Counted from the stretch's first letter, positions 43,222 through 53,433 are shown. The stretch: 64,000 nucleotides of DNA from Siderastrea siderea (GCA_964030785.1 OZ034967.1:71737613-71801612); one strand, 5' to 3'. The notes: a model not told the origin generated them from the letters alone. Translations and numbers: made by a program.

Positions 43222-45486
43222 ATGAGTTATACAAACGGTATTCTTAATCATGTTGATTCTCAAGGACAAGGTCAAAGAGGTTTACCAGGCATTGGATTCA
43301 AATTAGATTCAAATAATGATTATGATATGCAAAACAAAAAACTGGTTAATGTAAAACAGGGAACTAATAATAACGACGTTGTTACAAAATCTTATCTTGA
43401 TTCAGAGATAGCCAAGATTCCAAGTGTGGATACATCTAAATTTGTTGCAATATCTGGTGATACGATGACAGGGTCACTCATTGTCCCAAAAGACAATTAT
43501 CCAGTTCATGGTAATCTCAACAAGGTTATCAGTTATGAATCGCAAAGAGAGATATTCTTGTAAAAGAAGGAAGGAGGTCGAATGGAGCAACATATTGACA
43601 TGGGTGGTTTAAACATCGTAAATCTGAAATCGCGAACTGCTTCTAATCACGCTAGTAATAAGGGGTATGTTGACAATTCAGTAAAAAATAAAGCAGACCT
43701 TTCAATGACAACAACACAAACATTTCAGGGAAGAGTACAGGTCCCTGATTTCAATTCAAGGCAACACAATGGATCGGATATCGTGAACCTTCGTTATATT
43801 AATGGTGCATTTCTAAATAAAAAAACGGAAGGTGCTCTTAGCAATCTGAAATCATTTCTCAATTCTCTACCAAACAACCAAAAACAGATTCACAACCTAG
43901 GATCACCGCAATTCAATAGTAGCGCTACAAACAAACAATACGTTGACAGTGAAATAGCAAAAATACAATCTATTAACACAACACCATTCCTTAAAAAAGA
44001 TGGTTCAGTTTCAATGACTGGAAATTTGAATTTAAATAACAATAAAATTATTAACTTACAAACCGATTACAGAGATTCAAAATCCGCAGCTAATGTTGAT
44101 TTTGTGCAAGAGGAAATAAAAGATTTGAGAAATCTTGTCACTCAAAAAATTCGTGAATCTCATATCAATAACTCAGGTCAAAAAAGGGACGCCTTCAGAT
44201 ACTTAATGGAAGACGATGATGAATCTTCGAGTGAAAAAAATATCAATGTTTTGGGTATTGTTGATTTTCCCAATTCTCCACATCAAATTAATAAAAAAGC
44301 TTACCAACTTCAACTCTTGTTTGAAAAAAGCTCACCCAACAAGTACCGGTCACGCCTCGGTTTTAACTTATATAAACTTCCAGTCGGGTATTACACAATG
44401 GTCGTTGAATGGTTTCCGCCGGAAATGAATGAGATAACTGTAACAGCTCAAGGAAAAACGATTTCAATTTCTGATGAAACAACCAAAACATTCAGGAATT
44501 ACACCAAAACAGTTATCCATTTACACAGATGGGGTAGCTCACCTCCACAATTCCTTTATCTTGATTTGCATGGTACAGTCAGTAATCCATCATTTTTAAC
44601 AATTGGTAATCTAATTGTTTATGGCGTTAAAGAAACAATTTCAAACGTTGACCCAAGTGTCTATGACACCGCTTTTGTTATTAAAAATGGCAAAATGGCG
44701 ATGGAAACGGATCTTGATTTAAATAATCATAAAATAGAAAATTTAGACGATCCATTAAATGAAGGCGATGCCTGCAATAAACGTTCTTTAAATATTGTGG
44801 AAACAAAAATAAATGAATTATCTTATTATACTAAGGATTATATATACAGAACTATTTTCGGTAATGATTTTTATGATCTAGAAGAAACAAGCACGTATAA
44901 TCTCGTAAATGGTGCATCCGGTGTTGTTATTAGTGGTCTACGACCTAATTTCATCCTCGGCACAAATCGTCTTATAAATTTTTATAGTCCAAAATATGGT
45001 TTACAATTAAATATAAAGACACATATTCGAACAGTTAATATATTCAAGCATAATACAAGTTTTACATTCTTCACGTCTTTTTTGCACGATACAACCAAAA
45101 CATGTGAAATCAGTTGGTCAAACACTGTGAACTTTCATGTCAAATTCCATCCTCGATATCAGATCACCGATAAAAAATTAATAATTGATGCTCGCTCCAC
45201 AACTTATGAAAAAACATTCACAACCGACTTCCAAAACAAGCAAATTTTTGTATGGATATGCTATAACGGCTCTAATAATTTACATAAATTCAGTTTGAGT
45301 AATTACTCATCTCATGTCCAAGAAACATTCGCTGCACCTGTTAACTTTCAAAGTAGACAACTTGAAATAGACTATAACGGATATGTTAAAAAAGTAGGTT
45401 TGATTGATAAATTCATTGATATAGGCAGCTTAGAATTTCATAAAATTTTATTAGAGGAAAAGAGAAATGGTTCTTATCTAGAATAA
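43222..45486 (+). pseudogene. Phage-tail-fibre-like protein interrupted by an in-frame TAA
   Basis: The frame from ATG 43,222 reaches TAA at 43,561-43,563 and, in the same frame, resumes through ATG 43,582 to 45,486. A short collagen-like GLPGIGFKL segment near the start is followed by repeats of the type (M)GGLNIVNLK ... ASNKGYVD, LNNNKIINLQ ... SAANVDF and LDLNNHKIENLD ... ACNKRSL, plus GDTMTGSL, the hallmark of phage tail fibre shafts. The long C-terminal part is β-rich and may bind receptors. With the TAA the product would start at 43,582 as a 634-aa fibre without its N-terminal anchor. Confidence 0.75.
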
Positions 45487-45502
45487 TATAAACAAAGAAT
45501 AT

Positions 45503-46438
45503 ATGTCAAGTTTCACAGACTATGAAAAACATCATTTACATAATTACGTATACAAAAAAGAAACCTTATACACTAAACAAGAGGTTAACATTAAAATGAC
45601 TGCATTGAAGTCTGAAATACGATTACAATTATCAGAAACTTTATTCTGGGAAAGTTATCAACTAGCTGATTGCTTATATAAGATAGACCGAGGTATTCCA
45701 TCTGAGGTTACTTTTGATAATTCAACTAGAGCAGTATCAGATCTTTTTGATCAATCTCTTAAAGAAAATCATTCTAATCAAACAACACAAGCAAATAGAC
45801 CAATTTTATGTACAAAAGCCGAAAAAATCAATTATCGATATTATTTAAAATTCGATGGAAATAAGCGAATGTTATCAAACATAAATTTAAATCCTGGTTC
45901 TGGACAAGCTGATATAGTTAATGTTTTCATTGTTTATCGATTGAATTCATACACAGGATCTTATGCCGTTCGTAATGGACTTTTCGGACACGATGATGGA
46001 GGTTATGACAAATTTGTTGCATTCTCGCCGACTGGTGAGTTACTTGTAAGTGGAACAACAAATCAGCATATTGTCATTGGACCAAGCTCTTTTAATAGTA
46101 AGAATGCTACAGCACCATACCAATCAAAAGCTAATGCGGGTGAACTGAATAAATGGATCTGTTTATCAATTCACTGGGATGTACCTGGTGGTAACAACGC
46201 TTCTGAAACATGGTGTAACGGCAAAAAATTAGCTGATTTTACAGCAAGAACATCACAAGGAAGTACCAACATGACATTTGGAGATTTGAATACCTCTGGT
46301 ATTGCAGGCTTGAAAGGCGATATAGCTTTTTATTGTCTTTATAAGGGTAAAACTCTCACTGAATCAAATATCAAATTACACCATTACGTACTTTGTAGAT
46401 GGTATGTCAATGATTATGATCCGATTTCATTCAATTAA
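45503..46438 (+). CDS. LamG/concanavalin-like surface protein, 311 aa
   Basis: The N-terminal ~70 residues are helical and hydrophilic (YEKHHLHNYVYKKETLY). After that comes a β-sandwich pattern: FIVYRLNSYTGSY, HDDGGYDKFVAFSP, KWICLSIHWDVPGG, WCNGKKLADF, GLKGDIAFYCLYKG. This resembles LamG/concanavalin A-like domains used for glycan binding. It follows the fibre gene by 16 bases on the same strand, so it may be a second attachment protein. Confidence 0.6.
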   Translation: MSSFTDYEKHHLHNYVYKKETLYTKQEVNIKMTALKSEIRLQLSETLFWESYQLADCLYKIDRGIPSEVTFDNSTRAVSDLFDQSLKENHSNQTTQANRPILCTKAEKINYRYYLKFDGNKRMLSNINLNPGSGQADIVNVFIVYRLNSYTGSYAVRNGLFGHDDGGYDKFVAFSPTGELLVSGTTNQHIVIGPSSFNSKNATAPYQSKANAGELNKWICLSIHWDVPGGNNASETWCNGKKLADFTARTSQGSTNMTFGDLNTSGIAGLKGDIAFYCLYKGKTLTESNIKLHHYVLCRWYVNDYDPISFN

Positions 46439-46456
46439 AATATATAATCATATAAT

Positions 46457-46936
46457 ATGAAGAATATATTCAATTGGAACCATGTTTCAGAAAAATTAAC
46501 GGAAGATCAAATATCTCAGTTGAAAGCATTGTACAAATTCTATCATAAGAAATATTGGCTTGCCAAAATGACTTTTAAATATTACAAAAAGGCAGAACTT
46601 ACATGTAATATCGGATCTGTTTTATTGGTAGTAACAGGGACAGTAGTTGGTGGTGTAACGCTAAACCCTATTCCTCTCGGAACAATATCTGGTGCTGGTC
46701 TCTTGCTTAAAACATATTCAGAGGCTAAAAATTACAAAAGGAAGATTGAGATGTCTAAATTCGCATACACTTCGTACGAAAAGGTTTTAATAGATTTGCG
46801 GTCTTTTATGAGAGGACTGGAGTATAATGACAAAGAATTTCTTGATTATGTCAAAGTTCTTGATGATATAATCATTGATATGTGTCCGTTAACTGACAAA
46901 TTTGAAAAGAAATATAATAAGGTATTCATCCAATAA
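46457..46936 (+). CDS. Two-TM protein resembling SLATT-type membrane proteins, 159 aa
   Basis: A charged helical N-terminus (QISQLKALYKFYHKKYWLAK) precedes two closely spaced hydrophobic segments (GSVLLVVTGTVVGG and LGTISGAGLLLKTY). A long charged helical C-terminus follows. This layout, helix, two TMs, helices, resembles bacterial SLATT proteins, though sequence support is weak. It ends 11 bases inside the 3' end of the VLTF3-like gene, tail to tail. A membrane role in the infected cell or a superinfection-type role is speculation. Confidence 0.5.
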   Translation: MKNIFNWNHVSEKLTEDQISQLKALYKFYHKKYWLAKMTFKYYKKAELTCNIGSVLLVVTGTVVGGVTLNPIPLGTISGAGLLLKTYSEAKNYKRKIEMSKFAYTSYEKVLIDLRSFMRGLEYNDKEFLDYVKVLDDIIIDMCPLTDKFEKKYNKVFIQ

Positions 46937-47486
46937 TAGATTTTATCTTATCACCAATAAGAGACATAATACTAGCCCAATATTTATCGTAAAAATCTAA
47001 TGTTTTTTTCGATTTACTAATTGGGATATTTTCAAATGGTATTCCTATCATCTTGAATATTTTTCTCATAATGAAATTGATACTGATCATCCTTTTTCTT
47101 GTACAATTGACATCATTAATAACATTGCCTATCGCAACATATATAGAATCAATCTTATTTTTCTGACTATTGGATAGTTCAATGCCGTACTTTTCTTGAA
47201 TTTTTAATATATTATTATTGACATGATATTTTCTATTATATACACTTTTTCTTATAAATCTATGTCTATTCTCATAGAAATCAACATATTCTTTTACATA
47301 AGTATATCCTTGTATGACTCCACAACTTCGACAAACTTGCATTCCATCAGTTGTTATAACCTCCTGATTATCACAGCATTCATCATCTTTCGGTTTTTTA
47401 TTAGAATCTTCTATTTTTTCGTCACAAAAAGGACAAACAACTTCTGATTCTTTCAGGTAATCGTGAATATCTGAGTTACAATACAT
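46926..47486 (-). CDS. VLTF3-like late transcription factor, 186 aa
   Basis: It contains an N-terminal zinc-binding pair (CPFCDEK near residue 19), a second cluster (ECC ... VCRSCGVIQG) and the VLTF3-type core: YENRHRFIRKSVYNRKYHV, then a LKIQEKYGI segment and a C-terminal FKMIGIPFENIPISKSKKTL. In poxviruses this family drives late genes. Here it is the right-most gene of the Polinton, reading away from the right TIR toward the virion genes, which share a common start motif. Confidence 0.8.
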   Translation of the reverse strand: MYCNSDIHDYLKESEVVCPFCDEKIEDSNKKPKDDECCDNQEVITTDGMQVCRSCGVIQGYTYVKEYVDFYENRHRFIRKSVYNRKYHVNNNILKIQEKYGIELSNSQKNKIDSIYVAIGNVINDVNCTRKRMISINFIMRKIFKMIGIPFENIPISKSKKTLDFYDKYWASIMSLIGDKIKSIIG

Positions 47487-47523
47487 TCTATACTATTATA
47501 TGATATTATATTTTTAAGTAATA

Positions 47524-47787
47524 TTCATCCGATGGCAAACTGCGCTCGTACTCCCAACTATGAGATAATGCCAAATATATTTTCCATGAGATAATACCAA
47601 ATAGATTTCCCATGAGATAATACCAAATAGATTTTCCATGAGATAATGCCATATAGATTTTTCCATGAGATAATACCAAATAGATTTCCCATGAAATTGT
47701 GCCAACATATGGTAAAGTAGTTATAGTTGGGGAGTTCAGAGCGGATTTTTGAAAAAATGCGCTCGTACCCCCAACTATATAACTACT
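47524..47787 (-). repeat. Polinton right TIR
   Basis: Reverse complement of 29,038-29,301 with no difference I could find, including the terminal hairpin and the ~27-bp repeats. Confidence 0.95.
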
Positions 47788-47793
47788 CTTCAA
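47788..47793. repeat. 6-bp target-site duplication, right (CTTCAA)
   Basis: Exact match to 29,032-29,037, directly abutting the TIR end ACTACT. Confidence 0.95.
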
Positions 47794-50075
47794 GAATGCG
47801 TAAAGCATTTCCAACAGAAAACACTGGATAATTACTCAGTATGTCTTCTACTGTAAAGATACCATCACAGTTCTTTACAACATCATCAACTAGTTGCTTT
47901 GAGAAACCATGGCTCACAGACTCATCAATTGCTAGACTTTGAAACTTTAACGCTTGAACTACTTCCTCTAAGGCAGAACGAAGATCCTGGCGATCTTTTT
48001 CAGTGACTTCACGAGTTTGAACTTCAGATCTCTCGGTTATGTCAGATGGGCTTGTATCGCTCTCAAAAGGCAAAACATGAGTTTCACAAGAAGCACCTCC
48101 ACATTTGCATAAAGCAGTACAATAGGTACAGCAATCATGTAGTGGATTCATTGGCTTAATTCCAGGGTCCAATGACTGGTATGCTGCCACTCTTAGGCAC
48201 CCCTTAGACCTGACAAAGTCTTTTACTTCCTGCTCACTTGGACCTACTTGCTGACCATGATAAATAACAATAACATGAGACTGCAGTCCATCCCTGCCAG
48301 CTCTCCCAGCTTCCTGGTGTAGGCCTAAAATGCTTCGTGCTGTTCCCCAGATGACTATGTAACGGATGTCTGGGAAGTTGACACCCATACACAAAACTGT
48401 CGTTGACACAACTATCCTCTTCAAACCATTCTCTTTTAAAGAGGAAGAGATACGGTCTTACCTGCTTGCCAGGAGTTGGAATGGTAAATGCCTTCAAGGC
48501 AGTTTTCTGGTGACTTAAGCTTCTGGTCATAGGCACTGATCCCTAACTTGTACAACAGATAATTGGTAATACTTGCGTTTTCATTCATGGTGTTACAGAA
48601 GATGATAGTTTTGGGTGTATCCCTTCCTTCTTCTTTCACCATGTCAATGAGCCACTGAAGTTCATCAAGTTGCTTTTCTTTCTTCACTTTCTTTACAGAG
48701 AATCTCAAATTCATTCTGTTGGGGCTCACATAAACTGTGAGCGTGTCCTTTCTTAAATTTAAGGTTTCTTTGATTGTTTTCTGTGTATCTTGGTCTGCAG
48801 TTCCAGTTAGGGCTGCCACTGGGGTACCTTGAATAATAAAAAACTACAAATTAGCAAAAAAAGGTAAATGCAATATATGAAGTTTATAAAGGTTGCAATG
48901 TTATTGTGCACACCTAAAGGCACTGTTACCCAAGAGAATTTCTCTTGCAACGCAACAGATGACGAGCCCATTTTATTGTGAGGCAAGTGGCATAATACAC
49001 TATACATATTACACGTAGAAGCCTCGATATCTGCAACTTGTCTCGCAATGCCGTTGCATTGCAAGTTGCAGAACAAATGCACTTGGCATATGTATTATTT
49101 CCACGTCGTGTTTTTTTTCTTGGAATATGTAATCACTGCATTTTCTTCTCACCTTCTCTAAAAAAAGAACTGAGGGTTGCAAGTTTCCCGAAACACTCAC
49201 GGAAGGCTGCAATATGCTTCCTATTCTTCTTCCTGTACAAAGAAAGTGGAATTATAAATATCTTTTTCTAGGTCAAGAATATCAGTGTTTTAAGAAGAGA
49301 ATGACAATAACAAAACTTAACTGCTCAGCTACCACCTCTGTATTGTAGAAAATTTGATAAAGCTAAAGGACCTAGATCAAAAAGTTATAAGACTCATGGA
49401 GCAGTGAGAGTTCAAAAGGCTAGTCGGCTTAAGTCCATAGTTGGTTTAGCAGGTTTCTTTACACGACTAGTGCTGATTTAAGCTTAAGCTTAGGTCATAT
49501 TTTAGATCGAAAGTCGAGCTGCTGAACGTGGCAGCTGTCAGTAGACAATGCAAATTTCATACAGCGACAAACAAGCTTACCTTAACCCCGTCCAGGTTTC
49601 GACTGTATGACTTTCATCCACAATGCATGCTGCCAAATTTGCATTAAAAAAACGAATCTTTCAGTTTCAAAGAGTTGACAAATCGCTTGTCCATCGCGGC
49701 TTCCGCTGACGAATAGACGATGTTATATTTCCTTGGTGCATCTCTTCTAAACAGCCCAGTTTTTCACTTAAGTCACACGCTGTCATTCCCATAGAATTGA
49801 CCTCTACTACTTGGTCTCGAATTATACTCTGAAGGGGTGAAATAACAATAACGCTAACGAAGCCAGATCCTCCTTGCTTTCTTCTTCTCGCATCAACCAT
49901 TAAGACGAAGAGCTGAAAAATTAAACCCAGTGGGTAATACAGCCAACACATCTTTGCCATCAAAAAGATGGCGCAACGCCAATCGTTGTTCTGCCTTCAG
50001 AGTAAAAGCAAATCCCTTGGAGCTCAGCTCTTTCAAAACATCTTCTAAACACTCTTCAAACAACTCCTCCGCCAT
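47794..50075 (-). pseudogene. RecQ-family DNA helicase pseudogene, 5' part
   Basis: Starts at ATG 50,075, 127 bp inside the right TIR of the outer transposon. Superfamily 2 motifs in order: LPTG of Walker A (about 49,935), SPLQSIIRDQV, DESH box (about 49,615), LTGTADQDT (about 48,800), KTIIFCNT, STTVLCMGVNFPDIRY and EAGRAGRDG. Introns are short; a small exon at about 49,237-49,154 joins in phase to the exon starting about 48,829. Lesions: the GKS of Walker A and flanking bases are missing after LPTGF (about 49,925), one base is lost in an A-run at about 49,731, one base is gained in a T-run at about 49,645, another A is lost near 48,455, and the Polinton splits the last exon. The helicase cannot be active. 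Transposon-borne origin is inferred from its position. Confidence 0.85.
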
Positions 50076-50201
50076 TTTGTTGTGTTCATCACGCCGGGTC
50101 ACGCTCAAATGAACATACCTGATTTGATTGACGGATTTATCACTTAGCAATCAACACTACCATGCTGCGCCAATCAGGAAACTCCGTTCGTGGGCGAATG
50201 G

Positions 50202-50363
50202 GTTTTTCAAAATCGTGGGGTTTGCGTGCAAGCGTTTCCTTCTCTCCCTTCCCCTCCCCCGTCACGCACTTTTTTGCGCTCGCCCCAATTTTCGCGCGGC
50301 TAAAAAACGAAAAATGCCTCGAACGTGCGGAAAACCTTACGGAAACGCTTGCTACGCAGGCTA
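50202..50363 (-). repeat. Right TIR of the outer transposon
   Basis: Inverted copy of 15,090-15,251 with two mismatches seen (C/T near the tip and C/A in the G-rich stretch). Followed immediately by the AATGGAACT duplication at 50,364-50,372. Confidence 0.9.
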
Positions 50364-50372
50364 AATGGAACT
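50364..50372. repeat. 9-bp target-site duplication, right (AATGGAACT)
   Basis: Exact match to 15,081-15,089. Confidence 0.9.
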
Positions 50373-51339
50373 CTTTATCTTGGATTTACAAAATGAGACT
50401 AAACAAGGGGCGGATCCGGGGAATGGGTGGATTGGGTTGCTAGCCATCCCCCTCTTTGGGGTCGTTTAAGCCTGAAATTGTAAACGGGAACAAAACTATC
50501 ACTGAGGCGATTTTATCTCGGATTGTTCCGATATCTTTAGATCTGGTCAGCCTCCCTCCTCCTTCAAAAATCCTGGATCCGCCACCCAGATAGCATTAGG
50601 AGTCTTTTTACAGAACATGTAACCAGCCATAATTAAAAAGACAATTTGAAATTTCAACACACACGTTCTGCGTCTAAAGTACTTAACAATTCATTTACTC
50701 GCTGGGCCAGTATTATTTGGAATAGTCTACCAGTTCAGCAGAGCCATGCCAAATTCATTATCTTTTAAGGCAAACCTCTAAACGTTCTCTAAGACTTAAT
50801 AGGTCTATTTTCTTTTGGATCTTGCTCTACACTAACAAATAAGAACATTGATGAGTTTTACCTCCCGGAACTTCCTGAACATGATTATCACTTCCAAACA
50901 CCTCTGTAATTAGCACATTTGGTTGCGTCCCTTAAGTTTCCGTGACGCATGACATAAGAGGGTGCTTTGAAGTGGGGAATTAATAGGTCCAAAACGTCAC
51001 TCGAAAGGAAAACAAGTCCACGCCATCATTTACTGTAGCCACAACTCACTACGCTATAGTAGAAAGTTCAAGTAGCACACTCCTCTTTTTCCTGATCTGC
51101 ATTCACTCCCCATCAAATATCGCATTGACTTCAAAATTTAGGTTACAACATACAAAGCGCTCAATGGTCTCGCACTGGTTTTATTATGATCAATCCTTAC
51201 ATTCTTACATTTGAAGATTCAATTACATTTGTGACCAATTATTACGTTTGTGGCTTTTCCAGGGTATCACTTAGGCAATTCTTTTCCATCGAAATTTTCA
51301 AACGATGGAAAGAAATTCCTGTTTACTGTCCACTAAAAA
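50373..51339. other. Intergenic, no gene seen
   Basis: Non-coding right flank of the outer transposon with no recognisable repeat ends. Confidence 0.5.
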
Positions 51340-51394
51340 ACTGGTACGCTCGGTACACTCGCTACAGCCGGTACACTCGGTACACTCGGTACAG
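51340..51394. repeat. Short 9-bp repeat array (GGTACACTC type)
   Basis: About six units of GGTACACTC/GGTACAGCC, the same unit as the large array at 52,801. It ends exactly at the left inverted repeat of the element at 51,398. Confidence 0.85.
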
Positions 51395-51397
51395 TAT

Positions 51398-52793
51398 GTT
51401 GCCCAGTTTTCGTACAAAAAGAACTTTATTTGATTATTTTCGTCGGTCATTTAAATCTTCGTCAACCGAAGAATTCCAAAAGTAAAAGGAACATCTCAGC
51501 TATAAATTGCCGGTTTTGCCGGGCTGTTTGACGAAGAAGCAGGTCAGTGCGGACAATTTCTTTCTAGGTGAGTAAACGTTTAGCAGCTAATATTTGCACT
51601 TTTCACTGCACAGTAAAGGTATTGTAAGTGAACAAATAGCCCGTTTTGTAGGTAATTTTGCAAGGAACTTCATGATTTTTGGACAGATGATAGACAAAAG
51701 ATGAAAGTGAATGGAAAGACTTTCAAAGCCAGCTTAAATTTAACTGCTCCTGGATTTTAGCGGTGAGAATCTTCGCATACATTTTGACCTACTGTGCCAG
51801 TTTTCGTACACTTAGCTGCGCCTTTTTCAAAACCTATTTTTAAATAAGTTAAAGAACTAAATTTTAAGCTTTACTGTTCGAAAACTAATAGGTTGCAAGT
51901 GCAGCAAAGGTTACACAACAATCCTTGCAAAGTACGATACACTACATGTATTTGTTGTGGTATAACAGCGACGCTTTACGTCCAGGTCACGCAAAGGTCA
52001 CGAATATTTAATAAACGTAATCCCACGCAAACAATCTAAATCGTCAAATAATTAACTAAGGTAGATGTCTATGCATAGAATGTTGACATACACCGTGAAA
52101 TATCGTTAGCTTCCGGGTTTTACTGATTTTTTCACTCCGTTGCGATTCTAATAAACATTTACAAAAGTAGGTAGGAAAAGCAAGCGTAAGCGGAAACGGA
52201 AGTAAAGAGTTTGCTATTCTAAGGTGTGAGCGGAAACGGAAGGAAAACGTCGAATCTTATACAGGCCTTTTCTTAAGAGTTGTAATACGCAGAATAGTAA
52301 CCTGTTAACTACCTTTACCAAGGCAGTAAATGGCGTACGAGGCAGTGGATCTGACTGAGCGTAACAAAAGCCGCCCAAAAGTGGGGGACCAAAAAATCAA
52401 CACTGCAGGATCGATTAAACATCCACCCCCCGAATAACCATTTGCTTTGTACACCAAATTTTGGTAGCTAAGCCGATATTTATTCACAAACCGAAGAGAA
52501 AACACGATAAGCACTCAGCAGGGTGGCTGACACATCAGTTTGCGTCAAGCGTTTTCGTGGAGAAATGTTGTTTTGTCGATGTACGAAAACTGGGCCAGGT
52601 GTACGAAGACTGGGCAACTTAGGAGTTTTGGGAAAAATGGCATAATTTTGAACGTACGTCGATCAAGTGGCCAATCGTTTTACATATTGAAGGTAAGTAA
52701 ATGGGCTATCTTTAATAGAAACTTCAGAAATTTTCGTCTCACAGACGGAAAGATATAGCGATTACAAACTAAAGTGTACGAAAACTGGGCAAC
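51398..52793. mobile_element. 1.4-kb non-autonomous element with TIR GTTGCCCAGTTTTCGTACA
   Basis: GTTGCCCAGTTTTCGTACA at 51,398 is inverted at 52,775-52,793. Further copies of CCAGTTTTCGTACA or its inverse lie at 51,797-51,810, 52,580-52,596 and 52,600-52,618, like subterminal binding sites. The 9-bp array abuts both ends. No coding region is recognised inside. Confidence 0.65.
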
Positions 52794-52800
52794 TCACTGC

Positions 52801-53433
52801 GGTACACTCGGTACAGCCGGTACAGCAGGTACACTCGGTACACTCGGTACAACCGGTACACTCAGTACGCTCGGTACACTCGTTGCACTCGATGCACTCG
52901 TAACACTCGGTACACTCGGTACGCTCGGTATAGCCGGTACACTCGGTATAGCCGGTACACTCGGTACACTCGGTACACTCGGTACAGCCGGTACGGCGGG
53001 TACACTCGGTAAACTCGGTACAGCCGGTACACTCGGTACACTCGGTACAGCCGGTACACTCGGTACAGCGGGTACACTCGGTACGCTCGGTACACTCGGT
53101 ACACTTGGTACAGCTGGTACGCTCGGTACACTCAGTACAGCGGGTACACTCGGTACACTCGGTACAGCCGGTACACTCGGTACACTCGGTACAGCCGGTA
53201 CACTCGGTACACTCGGTACACTCGGTACACTCGGTTCACTCTTTACGCTCGGTACAGTCGGTACAGCGGGTACACTCGGTACGTTCGGTACAGCCGGTAC
53301 ACTTGGTACACTCAGTACAGCCGGTACACTCGGTACGCTCGGTACGCTCGGTACGCTCGGTACACTCGGTACACTCGGTACAGCTGGTACACTCGGTACA
53401 CTTGGTACACTTGGTACACCCGGTGCAGACGGT
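52801..53433. repeat. 9-bp minisatellite, about 70 units
   Basis: Nearly every 9 bases read GGTACACTC, GGTACAGCC, GGTACGCTC or close variants. Because 9 is a multiple of 3, several frames stay open and give repeated Gly-Thr-Leu, Val-Pro-Ser or Tyr-Arg-Val polypeptides on both strands. These are by-products, not genes. Confidence 0.95.

Larger units (their letters stand above)
29038..47787. mobile_element. Polinton/Maverick (adintovirus-like) element, 18.75 kb
   Basis: Apparently identical 264-bp TIRs beginning AGTAGTTATATAG, a perfect 6-bp target duplication, a protein-primed polymerase, a retroviral-type integrase, an adenain-like protease, a packaging ATPase and a capsid set together define a complete Polinton. 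The left two-thirds is transcribed leftward (polymerase to the acidic protein at 42,325), and the ATPase-fibre-LamG-TM block rightward. Damage seen: a 650-bp fold-back inserted in the BRO/VRR gene and in-frame TAA codons in the penton and fibre genes. TIR identity suggests a recent insertion. Confidence 0.95.
15090..50363. mobile_element. Composite DNA transposon with RecQ and DUF6589-type genes, carrying nested elements
   Basis: The element has 162-bp TIRs (15,090-15,251 and 50,202-50,363, two mismatches by eye), tips TAGCCTGCGTAGCAAGCG, and a 9-bp target duplication. Removing the nested Polinton and Kolobok-like elements with one target copy each leaves about 10.7 kb. Two genes face inward: a ZAD/C2H2/DUF6589-type gene starting 168 bp inside the left TIR, and a RecQ-like helicase starting 127 bp inside the right TIR. 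Both are now broken. A 9-bp duplication resembles Mutator-type elements, but neither gene is a MULE transposase that I recognise. My proposal is a RecQ-encoding transposon in which the DUF6589 protein is the candidate transposase. Confidence 0.8.

Noticed and set aside
29513..47486. Non-canonical genetic code to explain in-frame TAA codons
   Set aside because: The pVI-like, integrase and capsid genes of the same element end at TAA, so TAA is a normal stop here.
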